A DNA stretch of 64,000 nt. It comes from Croceicoccus bisphenolivorans (GTDB taxonomy: Bacteria; Pseudomonadota; Alphaproteobacteria; Sphingomonadales; Sphingomonadaceae). This document shows, one piece after another, positions 47,827 through 56,969 of the stretch. Made by a program: the position numbers and the translations under genes. The notes beneath the pieces are model-generated. The model did no database searches, was not told the DNA's origin, and saw only the letters and a program-made list of their open reading frames with translations. Position 1 is the first letter of the stretch. Each line of letters begins with the position of its first letter. The DNA lies in the NCBI RefSeq assembly GCF_001634625.1, contig NZ_LRSE01000008.1, positions 101,847-165,846 on the forward strand, in the 5' to 3' direction.

Positions 47827-50250
47827 ATGCAGACATATCGCCTACTCGGATGCGCAGCAGTTCCGGCAATCATGCTGGCTGGCGCAACGCCCGCACTGGC
47901 ACAGAACGAGGAGACGGCGGCCGCGCCGTCAACCGCGACCCTGAACGAGATCATCGTCACCGCCAACAAGCGCGAACAGGCCATCAACGACGTCGGCTTG
48001 TCCATCACCGTGCAGAGCGGCGAGGACATGACCATCAAGGGTATCGATTCGCCGACCGACCTCGGCAAGATTGTCCCGGGCCTCACCGTTCAGCCTTCGC
48101 CGTTCAACACTCCAGTCTACACGCTGCGTGGCATCGGCTTCTACGAAACAACACTTTCGGCCGCGCCGACCGTCGCCGTTTACACCGATGAAATAGCGCT
48201 TCCGTTCAGCGCCACGACTCGCGGCGTCGCGTTCGACGTTCAGCGCGTCGAAGTGCTGAAGGGGCCGCAGGGAACGCTGTTCGGGCAGAACACGACGGGC
48301 GGCGCGATCAACTACATCGTCAACAAGCCGACCGATACGTTCGATGCCGGCGTCGATCTCAGCTACGGACGGTTCAACACCATCGATGTGCAGGGCTTCG
48401 TCAGCGGCCCGATCACGAACGGCGTCAATGCCCGGCTGTCCGCGCGCACGATCCAGTCTGACGACTGGCAATACAGCTATACGCGCGACGATACGCTTGG
48501 CGCACAGGACAAGATACAGGGCCGCTTCCAGCTGGAGATCGACCCGGGCAATGGCTTTCGCGTGATGCTGAATGCCAACGGCTGGCAGGACAAGAGCGAT
48601 ACGCAGGCCGCGCAGCTGATCGAAGACTCTTGCGGTACCAACACCGCATCGACTTGCGGCAGCCCCGATGCCGACAACTTCCGCGCCTATCCGCCCGCGC
48701 CGAACAATGCCCGCGCCGCGGACTGGAGTTACGGCATCTTCAGCGACTACAGCCTTTACGACGAGACGGAGGATTTCAGCACGCGCGATTACAGCACGCG
48801 CGGCGAAAACAACCGCCCGCTGCAGCGCGACGACCGCTTCTACCAGCTGAGCGCCCGCGTCGATCTTGACCTCACGGCCGCGCTGACGCTCACGTCGATC
48901 ACCGCCTATTCCGACTACAAGACCAATTCGGTGCAGGATTTCGACGGCTCGATCTATGCCACGGTGGACACGAACACGAGCGGTTACATCAAGAACTTCT
49001 CGCAAGAGCTGCGGGTGTCGGGCAACTATGCCTGGGGCAACTTCATCATCGGCGCGAACTACGACAGTTCGAAAACCTATGACCGCCTGTTCTACAACTT
49101 CAGCCAGGGCCCGTCGTCCGATCCGCTCTATGCCGTTCCGGATTCGCCGCGGGGCCAGCTGACGTTCAACTACTCCGACCAGGACGTGAAGAACTACGCC
49201 GTGTTCGGCAATATCGAGTATGCCCTGACCGACAGCCTCGATCTGGTGGCCGGTGCCCGTTACACTGAAAGCAAGCGCGACTTCGAAGGTTGCACGAACG
49301 ACTTCGGCGGCGGCACGGCGATCTGGTGGAATTCTATCTTCGGCACCGATGTGCAGCCGGGCGAGTGCCTGACCTTCACGGCGGACTTCCCCGAACAGTT
49401 CCGCCCCGCCCTGTTCGACGAACTGAACGAAGACAATATCTCGTGGAACGTGGGCCTGAATTACAAGACGGCCAGCAACGCCCTGCTCTACGCCCGCGTA
49501 TCGCGCGGCTACAAGTCAGGCAGTTTCCCGACCGCATCGGTGGCCAGCTTCAGCGGCTATACCCCGGTCAAACAGGAATCGGTCACGGCCTACGAACTGG
49601 GCTTCAAGGCCCCGTTCGCCAACGGCCTTGTCAACATCTCGGCCGCTGCGTTCTACTACGACTACAAGAACAAGCAGCTGCGCGGTCGCAAGCCCGATCC
49701 GGTCTTCGTCACGCTGGACGCGCTGGTCCAGATTCCCAAGAGCAGCGTCACCGGTGTCGAGGCCCAGATCGACCTGCGCCCGGCAGACGGCCTGACGATG
49801 AGCTTCGGCGGGACCTATATCGACACGAAGATCAAGGAATACACCGGCTTCGATGCCCTTGGCGTAGAGCGCAACTTCACCGGGCAGGACTTCCCCTATG
49901 CCCCGGCGCTTACCGCCATCGGCGACATCAACTACGACTTCGCGCTTGGCAGCAATGCCGAAGGGTACATGGGCGCGTCGGTCACCTACAACAGCGACAC
50001 GACGTCGGCCCTGTCCAACACCACGACCGAGTTCGTGGACGAGGACAAGCGTTATGCGATGAAGGCCTATGCCCTGCTCGACCTGCGGGCCGGCGTGCGC
50101 CTCAACGACGACAAGATCAGGATCGGCGGCTACGTCCGGAACGTGACCAACACGTTCTACTGGACGAACGTGCAGGACAACCTTGCGTCCATCTCGCGCT
50201 TTACAGGGATGCCGCGCACTTACGGTGTCCAGCTAAGCTGGCGCTACTGA
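47827..50250 (+). CDS. TonB-dependent outer-membrane receptor (sphingomonad catabolic type)
   Basis: An 807-residue receptor with a signal peptide (AAVPAIMLAGATPALA, cleavage near residue 25) and a TonB box-like LNEIIVTANKREQ. Plug landmarks are LGKIVPGLTV, YTLRGIGF, VQRVEVLKGPQGTLFGQN and TTGGAINYIVNKP. The barrel ends in PRTYGVQLSWRY with the expected C-terminal aromatic. Unlike the receptor at the window start, its context is catabolic and it carries operators upstream, so it likely imports the growth substrate (hydrophobic or terpenoid) rather than iron. Only the context supports that. Confidence 0.93.
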   Translation: MQTYRLLGCAAVPAIMLAGATPALAQNEETAAAPSTATLNEIIVTANKREQAINDVGLSITVQSGEDMTIKGIDSPTDLGKIVPGLTVQPSPFNTPVYTLRGIGFYETTLSAAPTVAVYTDEIALPFSATTRGVAFDVQRVEVLKGPQGTLFGQNTTGGAINYIVNKPTDTFDAGVDLSYGRFNTIDVQGFVSGPITNGVNARLSARTIQSDDWQYSYTRDDTLGAQDKIQGRFQLEIDPGNGFRVMLNANGWQDKSDTQAAQLIEDSCGTNTASTCGSPDADNFRAYPPAPNNARAADWSYGIFSDYSLYDETEDFSTRDYSTRGENNRPLQRDDRFYQLSARVDLDLTAALTLTSITAYSDYKTNSVQDFDGSIYATVDTNTSGYIKNFSQELRVSGNYAWGNFIIGANYDSSKTYDRLFYNFSQGPSSDPLYAVPDSPRGQLTFNYSDQDVKNYAVFGNIEYALTDSLDLVAGARYTESKRDFEGCTNDFGGGTAIWWNSIFGTDVQPGECLTFTADFPEQFRPALFDELNEDNISWNVGLNYKTASNALLYARVSRGYKSGSFPTASVASFSGYTPVKQESVTAYELGFKAPFANGLVNISAAAFYYDYKNKQLRGRKPDPVFVTLDALVQIPKSSVTGVEAQIDLRPADGLTMSFGGTYIDTKIKEYTGFDALGVERNFTGQDFPYAPALTAIGDINYDFALGSNAEGYMGASVTYNSDTTSALSNTTTEFVDEDKRYAMKAYALLDLRAGVRLNDDKIRIGGYVRNVTNTFYWTNVQDNLASISRFTGMPRTYGVQLSWRY

Positions 50251-50274
50251 TCGGCAGACACCGGTTCTCCCGGA

Positions 50275-50309
50275 GGGCGGCGGGCCATGTTCCGCCGCCC
50301 TTTGCTTTT
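50275..50309 (+). terminator. Rho-independent terminator after TonB receptor
   Basis: GGGCGGCGG pairs with CCGCCGCCC around a GCCATGTT loop, followed by TTTGCTTTT. It is 25 nt past the receptor stop codon. Confidence 0.85.
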
Positions 50310-50332
50310 GCCAATCGGACTTGAAACTGTTA

Positions 50333-50343
50333 TCGTTCGACGA
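50333..50343. promoter_or_regulatory. GntR/FadR-type operator (TCGTTCGACGA)
   Basis: A perfect palindrome identical in core to the one at 43954. It is 36 bp upstream of the start of the linalool-dehydratase-like gene, close enough to overlap its promoter. Confidence 0.75.
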
Positions 50344-50378
50344 AATCATCAGAATAAAATCATAGCGGGAGAACGGTC

Positions 50379-52295
50379 TTGGCTACCCAGATGACCACTG
50401 CATCCGATGGATCCCGGAACACGGGCGCGCGCATCGTCGATGCCATCCCGCCGGTACCGGACATTTCCGCGATGCACGGGCCGATCACGCGGTCCATCCT
50501 CTCCCGCTTCTACCTGATGCAGGCGGCGTGGTTCATCGTCGGCATGTTGCCGGTAGTGCTGGGCATGAATGCGCAGTGGAAGGCTTTCGGCCTTGGTATC
50601 GTGCTTCCCGGCGGGGGCTTCTTCTTTGCCGGCGGCATTGCCGGGATCGTATTCGGCCTACTGTCGATCGCCGTCTTTGCCGTAATCATGTTCATCTGGT
50701 GGGCACGCGGCGTCGTGCTCGGCCCGCCGGCGGTGCTGATCGGAACGGCCATGCTTTCCGCTGCATGGGTCGACGGTTCGCCCGGCCTTGCCCTGATGGA
50801 ATATGCCGTGCCGCTCGCGTTTCTCGCCCTTCACGGCGGGTTCGCGCTTCACCGCCGCCGCAAGTTTTCCGCCGCAAGGGAGCGCGGCAAAGAGCACAAC
50901 GCGGCGCTCGCAAAAATCGAACCGATCCTGCGCGAAGCACCGATCGAGGCATCGCCGGAAATGCCCGCAGGCCAGATCGGCGAATACCGCCGCATGCTCG
51001 ACCTTGCGTTGCAGCCGGTGGACGAATGGAAGGGCTTCGTCTTCAACGACACGTGGCAGGACGGCGCGCTGCGATACCAGATCTGTACGATGAGCTGGAA
51101 CCTCGCCTTCGGGCAGTTCACCCAGCTTCCCGCGTTCCACGGCTATCTCAATACCGCGCAGGAAAACCTGATCAGGAAGCACATCGACCGCAAGACGTGG
51201 AACTATTGGTACTGGGAAAGCCTGTGGGGCAACCTCAAGGTTTCGAAGAACCCGGTCGATATCGACAACATCATGCTGTCGGGCTTTCTCGGCGTGTCAC
51301 TGGGCCTGTTCGAAACGTCCAGCGGCACTTCCCCGTTCAGCGAGCCGGGCTCGCTCACTTTCCGTTGGGACGAGGATACTGCCGCCGAATACAACCACGA
51401 AACGATGCTGCGCGAGGTGGTGAAGAACTACAAGCGCTACGACTACGGCTGGTTTCCGTGCGAGCCGCGCTGGATCTACTCGATGTGCAACCTCGTCGGC
51501 CGCACCTCGCTGGCGCTGCACGATGCGCGCCACGGCACGCACATGATCGACGAGATCGGCGCCCGTTTCGACAAGACGATGCGCGACGAGATGCTGCTGC
51601 CCGATGGCCGCATCCGGGTCTGCACCTCGTCCACCTTCGGGTTTACCGTGCCCAGCCTGTCCGGCCTGTTCGGCGAGACCTGGGGCATCCGTTTCATGAC
51701 ACCCTACGCCCCGGAAGAGGCGGAGCGGCTCTGGGCGATCCTGAAGCGCGACTTCATCAAGGTGAACGACAAGGGCGAGCTCGATTTCGAGCTGCTGCCG
51801 CTGGGCTGGGACACGCGCAAGCCGGCGAACTTCTCGTACGACCAGTGGCCCGAGCTGAACCCGCTGACGATGACGCTGTGGGCGGCGCAGGAAATGGGCG
51901 ACGAACCGGTGATCGACGCAACCCGCCGCACCATCAACCGCATGTACGGCGACGGGGTGGCCGATGCGGTCAGCTGGACCCGCGCCAACACCGTGCGCGA
52001 CATGGTCCGCACCGGCCTGCCGGAGAAGTGGCGCACCGGCCCGCTGCTGACCGAGGCGATCTATCCCGACGTCGTGGTCACCCGCGCGGTATCGGACGGG
52101 GACAGGCTCGACCTCGTGCTGGTGCCGGGCGAAGGACCGGTGGAGGCGCGACTGGGGCTCGGCCGCCTGCGCCCGGGCCGCAGCTATCGCGTGGTGCAAA
52201 CCGGCGAAACGCTGGCGGCGGACATGGACGGCACGGCCCGCTTCACCTTCCACTTGCCGGAACGACGCGAAGTGTCGATCATTCCGGCGGACTGA
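50379..52295 (+). CDS. Membrane-anchored linalool dehydratase/isomerase-like protein
   Basis: A 638-residue protein with an N-terminal membrane part (four or five helices between residues 45 and 158), then a linalool dehydratase/isomerase-type (alpha/alpha)6 domain. Diagnostic segments recalled from Castellaniella Ldi are kept: WNYWYWESLW, DNIMLSGFLGVSLGL and CEPRWIYSMCNLVG. C361 and C370 match the two active-site cysteines of Ldi. The Ldi catalytic histidine (KGHLN in that enzyme) is Phe303 here, so chemistry or substrate may differ. TTG is chosen as start because GGGAGA lies 5 nt upstream; ATG at 50391 is the alternative. Confidence 0.85.
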   Translation: MATQMTTASDGSRNTGARIVDAIPPVPDISAMHGPITRSILSRFYLMQAAWFIVGMLPVVLGMNAQWKAFGLGIVLPGGGFFFAGGIAGIVFGLLSIAVFAVIMFIWWARGVVLGPPAVLIGTAMLSAAWVDGSPGLALMEYAVPLAFLALHGGFALHRRRKFSAARERGKEHNAALAKIEPILREAPIEASPEMPAGQIGEYRRMLDLALQPVDEWKGFVFNDTWQDGALRYQICTMSWNLAFGQFTQLPAFHGYLNTAQENLIRKHIDRKTWNYWYWESLWGNLKVSKNPVDIDNIMLSGFLGVSLGLFETSSGTSPFSEPGSLTFRWDEDTAAEYNHETMLREVVKNYKRYDYGWFPCEPRWIYSMCNLVGRTSLALHDARHGTHMIDEIGARFDKTMRDEMLLPDGRIRVCTSSTFGFTVPSLSGLFGETWGIRFMTPYAPEEAERLWAILKRDFIKVNDKGELDFELLPLGWDTRKPANFSYDQWPELNPLTMTLWAAQEMGDEPVIDATRRTINRMYGDGVADAVSWTRANTVRDMVRTGLPEKWRTGPLLTEAIYPDVVVTRAVSDGDRLDLVLVPGEGPVEARLGLGRLRPGRSYRVVQTGETLAADMDGTARFTFHLPERREVSIIPAD

Positions 52296-52324
52296 CAGGA
52301 AAAGGCAACACGGGAAGACATACC

Positions 52325-52621
52325 ATGGTCTGCTGCATCATCGCTGCCTATCTCTACGCGAGCATGGTCGCGGTGCTGCGGCGCTGGGGAATCTACTGGG
52401 GCCTCGTCCGGCGCGGGACATACGATGCAGCGGTGCCGACACTCTGGGACAATCTGCGCGGTCGTGGTCCGGCACCGGCATTCTCGACCGTCGTGGTAAC
52501 GCTGCTGATCCTCAGCATCGCAGGCGCATGGAGCAGCGGTGCTTTGCACAAACCTGACAGCGGCAGCATCTCTACCCAGGAAAGCCGGATACCGCGGCTG
52601 GCCGAACTCGTGGGGTTCTGA
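52325..52621 (+). CDS. Small membrane protein downstream of the Ldi-like gene
   Basis: A 98-residue protein beginning MVCCIIAAYLYASMVAVLRR with two hydrophobic helices (about 3-22 and 55-72) and the tail ESRIPRLAELVGF. GGGAAG lies 9 nt before the ATG. It is 29 nt after the Ldi-like gene, so it is probably co-transcribed and may assist that membrane-bound enzyme. No family is recognised. Confidence 0.6.
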   Translation: MVCCIIAAYLYASMVAVLRRWGIYWGLVRRGTYDAAVPTLWDNLRGRGPAPAFSTVVVTLLILSIAGAWSSGALHKPDSGSISTQESRIPRLAELVGF

Positions 52622-52624
52622 CCC

Positions 52625-53362
52625 TCAGGCCATCAGCGCGCCGCCATTCACCTGCAGCGACTGTCCCGTCATGAACGCCGCCCCCTTGCCCGTGGCGAGG
52701 TAGAGCGCGGCATCCGCGATTTCAGCAGCTTCGCCATATCGCCCCATGGGGATCATCCCCACGACCTGTTCCACCGCGCCGGTCGTATCGCTCGCCGCCA
52801 GTTGCTCGACCGTTTCGGTCCACGTCGGGCCGGGAGCAAGGCAATTGATCCGTACGTTGCGTGCATATTCCACGGCGATCGAGCGGGAGAACGCCTCCAC
52901 CGCCGCCTTGCTGGCCGCATAGACCGACATGCCCGGCACCGGAGCGCGCGCGGCAAGCGACGTGACGTTGACGACGCAGCCCCCGCCCCGCCGCGCCATG
53001 TCCGGCACGAATGTACGGCAGAAATTCAGAACGCCGTGAAAGTTCGTGTCCATCACGGATGCTGCATGAGCGTCATCAATTTCGGCCAGCGTTGCGGTTG
53101 GGAAAACCCCTGCCGCATTGATCAGGATGTCGCAGCCACCCAACGCGTCGGTAGCGGCGAGGCAGCGTTGCGCTGTTTCGGGATCTGATACGCTGCCGGC
53201 AATGGCTATCACGGGGCCACCCGGCTCCGCTTGCACCCCCACCGATCGGGCCACCGTCACCAGCCTGGCCCCGTTTTCCACGAACAGCGTTGCGATCGCT
53301 TTCCCGATTCCACGGGATGCGCCGGTTAGAACGACGCATCTGCCATCCAGAATACCGTCCAT
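52625..53362 (-). CDS. Short-chain dehydrogenase/reductase
   Basis: A 245-residue SDR. The cofactor motif is VVLTGASRGIGKAIA, followed by NAAGVFP. The catalytic Ser, Tyr and Lys are in VTSLAARAPVPGMSVYAASK. The C-terminal LQVNGGALM is standard. The ATG before DGILDGRC follows AGAGGGACGAG. A perfect operator lies just upstream. It may oxidise a terpenoid or hydroxyacyl alcohol. It converges with the small membrane protein gene. Confidence 0.92.
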   Translation of the reverse strand: MDGILDGRCVVLTGASRGIGKAIATLFVENGARLVTVARSVGVQAEPGGPVIAIAGSVSDPETAQRCLAATDALGGCDILINAAGVFPTATLAEIDDAHAASVMDTNFHGVLNFCRTFVPDMARRGGGCVVNVTSLAARAPVPGMSVYAASKAAVEAFSRSIAVEYARNVRINCLAPGPTWTETVEQLAASDTTGAVEQVVGMIPMGRYGEAAEIADAALYLATGKGAAFMTGQSLQVNGGALMA

Positions 53363-53385
53363 CTCGTCCCTCTCGCTTTCCATTA

Positions 53386-53396
53386 TCGTCAAACGA
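53386..53396. promoter_or_regulatory. GntR/FadR-type operator (TCGTCAAACGA)
   Basis: A perfect palindrome, extended as TATCGT-CAA-ACGATA, 24 bp upstream of the SDR start and on the left side of the divergent SDR/LuxR spacer. Confidence 0.75.
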
Positions 53397-53487
53397 TATT
53401 GCACAATCATAAACCCGTGACAATCTGTGCAGGGGACGCGAACCCGTATCGGCTTATGCTTGCAAGCGGTCGCGAAGAGTGCTTAAA

Positions 53488-53498
53488 TCGTCGAACGA
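53488..53498. promoter_or_regulatory. GntR/FadR-type operator (TCGTCGAACGA)
   Basis: The best copy: AAATCGT-CGA-ACGATTT is a perfect 17-bp palindrome, 64 bp upstream of the LuxR-type gene. Confidence 0.8.
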
Positions 53499-53561
53499 TT
53501 TCGCCAAAAAAGGCGGAGCAGGGGATTTTCCGCCACGAAGCGGAACGAGAGAGGAAATACG

Positions 53562-54314
53562 ATGCAGGTATCTCGCGAAATCGCGGAGAGAAGTCGCAAC
53601 CTGGTTGCAGACTGCGGGCTGGATACCCTTTCGATCTTCATCCGCAACAGGCGCTCCGCCGATGGCGACGACCTACGCTACCTCTACCATCACGGCGTCA
53701 GCGCCGAAGCGCAGGAAGCCTATCAGGCGGGCCGCGTCTTCGAAGACGATCCCTTCACCCGCGACATGGCCGCATCGGACCGCTGCGGCAGCCTCGTGCA
53801 GTGGGGCGACAACCGCCTTTCGCGCCTTGCGGGCGATGCGCACCGCTATCGCAGCTTCATATTCAGCCACGACGTCCAGGTCGTCGGCGCATGGGTTCAG
53901 CAGGTGATGCCGGGCTTCTTCCTCGTCATCGGTGCCCACTGCAAGTCCGGCGGGCATCACGCCGCGCGCGTCAGCATGGAACGGCTTTCCCACGATTCCG
54001 GCACGATCGCGCAGCTGGTTGTGGGCGAACTGTTCGAAAGCGTACTCTACGCCGCCGGCGGCATCGATGCGCTGCACCACGTTCTCCATCCGTGTCAGGA
54101 CAGCGCACAGGACGCCATGGCGCGCCTTTCCCCGCGAGAGCAGGAGATTGCCCGCCTTGTCGGTGACGGCAAGCAGAACAAGCAGATCGCGCACATGATC
54201 GGTATCTCCGAATTCACGGTCGAGAACCACTTGCGCCGCATCTACGGCAAGCTCGAAGTTCATAATCGCACCGCCATGACCGCCCGCCTGAAAGGGCGTC
54301 CGACATGGCAATGA
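53562..54314 (+). CDS. LuxR-family transcriptional regulator
   Basis: A 250-residue regulator with a C-terminal LuxR helix-turn-helix (LSPREQEIARLVGDGKQNKQ, then ISEFTVENHLRRIYGKLEVHNR). The N-terminal 180 residues show no receiver domain and no clear autoinducer-binding signature (RYLYHHGVSAEAQEAYQAG; SLVQWGDNRLSRL), so the ligand is unknown. It is divergent from the SDR gene and preceded by the best operator, which suggests a regulatory cascade under the GntR protein. It may control the rightward alcohol dehydrogenase operon. Confidence 0.9.
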   Translation: MQVSREIAERSRNLVADCGLDTLSIFIRNRRSADGDDLRYLYHHGVSAEAQEAYQAGRVFEDDPFTRDMAASDRCGSLVQWGDNRLSRLAGDAHRYRSFIFSHDVQVVGAWVQQVMPGFFLVIGAHCKSGGHHAARVSMERLSHDSGTIAQLVVGELFESVLYAAGGIDALHHVLHPCQDSAQDAMARLSPREQEIARLVGDGKQNKQIAHMIGISEFTVENHLRRIYGKLEVHNRTAMTARLKGRPTWQ

Positions 54315-54430
54315 GCAGGCATTCGGCAGGGCAGTAGCGGAAACCCGTCACTGGCGAGCGACCACTCGCCCCACCATCCTGCCTGCACGAAACGCCGCCA
54401 CAGATGCGGCCAAGCAGAGCAGGATGCCCG

Positions 54431-55492
54431 ATGAAGGCGATGGTGATGACAGAGGGCAAGCTGGCCCTCTCCGAAATCGAGGAACCGGTTCCCGGCAAGG
54501 GACTGGTGCTGACCCGCCCGCTGGCCTGCGGCGTGTGCGGCAGCGATCTTCACGCCAAGGATCATTCCGGCCACTTGTGCGACTTGCTACACCGTGCCGG
54601 ATTCCGCGGCTTCATGAACCCCGAAAAGCCGGTCGTCATGGGCCACGAATTCTGCTGCGAGGTGCTGGAGGCATCCGGCGGCTTCGCGCGCGGCCAGCGG
54701 CTGGTCGCCCTGCCCTTCATTACCGGGCCGGACGGCGTAGAGCTGGTCGGCTACTCCAACCGCTACAACGGCGCATTCGCCGAACGCATGGTGGTGCAGG
54801 CCGATGCCGCAATGGCCGTGCCCGATCACGTGCCGACCCATATCGCCGCGCTGACCGAACCCTTGTCGGTCGCTGTCCACGCCGTGGCCGAAAGCGGCGC
54901 GGACAAGGATTGCGCCATTGCCGTTTATGGCTGCGGGCCGGTCGGCCTGTTCGTCATCACCCGCCTGAAGGCACTGGGCCTCGGCCCGGTCCTTGCGGTC
55001 GAACCCAATGCCGCGCGCCGCGCCATGGCCGAACGCATGGGCGCCGACATGGTCATCGCGCCGGACGAGGCGGCGGCAGGCCAGTGGTTCGACCGGCAGG
55101 GCCTGCCCATCGGCCTGTCCGACACGATGGCCCGCGCTGCCGAAGCCAAGGAGCGCACCCGCGCGGTCCTGTTCGATTGCGTCGGCAAGCCCGGCATGAC
55201 GATGGCTATCGCCCGTTCAGCCCCCGTCGGCGCGACGATCGTGACTGTCGGCACCTGCATGGAAACCGACCCGATAGAGCCTGCCTTCCTCCTCCAGAAG
55301 TCGCTCGGCGTGCGCTTCGTCTTTGCCTACAGCCCCGCCGATTTCGCCGATGCTTTCGCGATGGTCTGCGACCGTCCGGACGCGCTCGCCCCGATGGTGA
55401 CGGGCGAGGTCGGCCTTGCCGATGTCGACCGCGCCTTCGCCGCGCTTTCCGGCGGTGGCGAGGACGTGAAGCTGCTCGTCACTCCGACCTGA
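54431..55492 (+). CDS. Zinc-dependent medium-chain alcohol dehydrogenase
   Basis: A 353-residue MDR enzyme. Catalytic zinc residues are in CGVCGSDLHAKDHSG and PVVMGHEFCCEVLEA. The nucleotide fold is AIAVYGCGPVGLFVITRLK. No structural-zinc four-cysteine loop is seen. The ATG before KAMVMTEGKL was chosen. The short gap to the next gene suggests an operon with the phosphotransferase, unknown, DUF7064/7065-like and SDR genes that follow. It probably oxidises an alcohol or reduces an enone-like intermediate; the substrate is not evident. Confidence 0.9.
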   Translation: MKAMVMTEGKLALSEIEEPVPGKGLVLTRPLACGVCGSDLHAKDHSGHLCDLLHRAGFRGFMNPEKPVVMGHEFCCEVLEASGGFARGQRLVALPFITGPDGVELVGYSNRYNGAFAERMVVQADAAMAVPDHVPTHIAALTEPLSVAVHAVAESGADKDCAIAVYGCGPVGLFVITRLKALGLGPVLAVEPNAARRAMAERMGADMVIAPDEAAAGQWFDRQGLPIGLSDTMARAAEAKERTRAVLFDCVGKPGMTMAIARSAPVGATIVTVGTCMETDPIEPAFLLQKSLGVRFVFAYSPADFADAFAMVCDRPDALAPMVTGEVGLADVDRAFAALSGGGEDVKLLVTPT

Positions 55493-55507
55493 CCAACGGA
55501 CTGCCTT

Positions 55508-56533
55508 ATGAAGACGATCACCGAAGACCTGCTCTCCAGCTACCTTGCCGCGCGGTTCCCCGACTGGCGCGAGGTCAGCGCAAGCAACCTCGAACGCCTG
55601 CCATTGGGTGCCTCGCGCGAGACGTTCCGGTTCGACCTTGCCTATGCCGACAGCGCAGGCGAGCATCGCGACCGGCTGATCCTGCGCCGCGATCCGCCTG
55701 CCAGCAATGTCGACAGCGACCGGCGGCACGAATACGAATCCTACCGCGCCATCCACGGCCACGGCATCCCGGTGCCGCGCATGATCCTGCTGGAGGAAGA
55801 CGCGGAACATTTCGGTGGCGCAATCTCTCTGGCCGAAGACCTGCGCGGCTATCACAATAGCGAATACCAGTTGCAGGAACCGGCCTGGGCCGATCGCCTG
55901 CCCCGCATCGCGGACGAGTTGTGGTCCACCATGGGCAGCCTTGCCGCTGTGCCGTGCGAGAACCTCGACCTGTCGTTCATGAAGCCCGCCACGCCGGAAA
56001 CGACGGCAATGCAGGAACTGGACTATTGGGAAGGGCAGATGGACGCGAACGATGTCGGCCCGGAACCGGTGATCCGCGCCGTAATCCGCTGGCTGCGCCG
56101 AAATCCCCCGCCGCCCGCGCAAAAGCTGGCGATGGTCCACGGCGACTTTCGCGCGGGCAATTTCCTTTACGACGACGATGCGAAACTGATCGCGGTTCTG
56201 GACTGGGAAATGGCCCACATGGGCGATCCGCTGGAGGATCTGGCGTGGAGCATGGCGCGCGTGTTTTCATTCGGAAAGGACGAGCGGCGCGGCGGCGTTG
56301 CCCCGCGTGAAGAGGCGATCCGCATCTGGGAACAGGCCAGCGGCCTCACCGCCGATCCCGACGCGTTGCGCTGGTGGGAACTGGCGATGTGCGTGAAGGG
56401 TCAGGCGATCTGGAACAGCTGCGCCCACGCCTGGTCCACCGTCGACGATCCCACCGTCATCCACGCCTATGCCGCATGGTGGCTGCGCAATGCGCAGGAC
56501 CGTGCCGCACTTGAACTGATGGGGAAGCTATGA
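55508..56533 (+). CDS. ACAD10/APH-family phosphotransferase
   Basis: A 341-residue kinase-fold protein with LERLPLGASRETFRFDL as nucleotide loop, AMVHGDFRAGNFLYDDD as catalytic loop and LIAVLDWEMAHMGDPLEDLAW as metal motif. It is 15 nt after the alcohol dehydrogenase and overlaps the next gene by ATGA. By analogy with LvaA and ACAD10 it may phosphorylate a hydroxyacyl-CoA or a small alcohol. Confidence 0.85.
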   Translation: MKTITEDLLSSYLAARFPDWREVSASNLERLPLGASRETFRFDLAYADSAGEHRDRLILRRDPPASNVDSDRRHEYESYRAIHGHGIPVPRMILLEEDAEHFGGAISLAEDLRGYHNSEYQLQEPAWADRLPRIADELWSTMGSLAAVPCENLDLSFMKPATPETTAMQELDYWEGQMDANDVGPEPVIRAVIRWLRRNPPPPAQKLAMVHGDFRAGNFLYDDDAKLIAVLDWEMAHMGDPLEDLAWSMARVFSFGKDERRGGVAPREEAIRIWEQASGLTADPDALRWWELAMCVKGQAIWNSCAHAWSTVDDPTVIHAYAAWWLRNAQDRAALELMGKL

Positions 56534-56943
56534 AACCCGCCGTTCCCGCCGCCACGCGCTTTCTTGCCGGCAAGCTTCGCGACGATATCGTCCCCCACCT
56601 CACCGGTTTCCGGCAAGGTAATGCGGCGATGACCGCGGCGATGCTCGACATGCTCGCCGACGAGTGGGACGTGGCCGCCTCGCGCCTCCATGGAGAGAAC
56701 GCCGCGCTATACGCGCTCGTCGGCAAGTGCGCAGCGTTCCTTGGCGAAAATGCGCCAGCGCCGCTTGACCAGTCCGACCTGCGCATCTCTGCCCTCACCG
56801 CCACGAACGAGGCGCTGCGCGCGCAGCTGATCGATCTGCACGCCGCCATCGAAGAGAACGAGGCAACCGATCTCGATGCCGAGATCTGGGCCTTCCTGCG
56901 CGGCACGGTGGAAAGCCGCCGCGTCGCTTCCGCCAATTTCTGA
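56530..56943 (+). CDS. Small helical protein coupled to the phosphotransferase
   Basis: A 137-residue, probably all-helical protein (KPAVPAATRFLAGKLRDDIV; NAALYALVGKCAAFLGEN; ALRAQLIDLHAAIEENEA). Similar-sized genes are often found next to ACAD10-like phosphotransferases, but I know no function. The ATGA overlap implies coupled synthesis with the kinase, so it may be its partner subunit. Confidence 0.7.
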   Translation: MKPAVPAATRFLAGKLRDDIVPHLTGFRQGNAAMTAAMLDMLADEWDVAASRLHGENAALYALVGKCAAFLGENAPAPLDQSDLRISALTATNEALRAQLIDLHAAIEENEATDLDAEIWAFLRGTVESRRVASANF

Positions 56944-56969
56944 CCCGAATTTCCGACACGGAGACTTTC

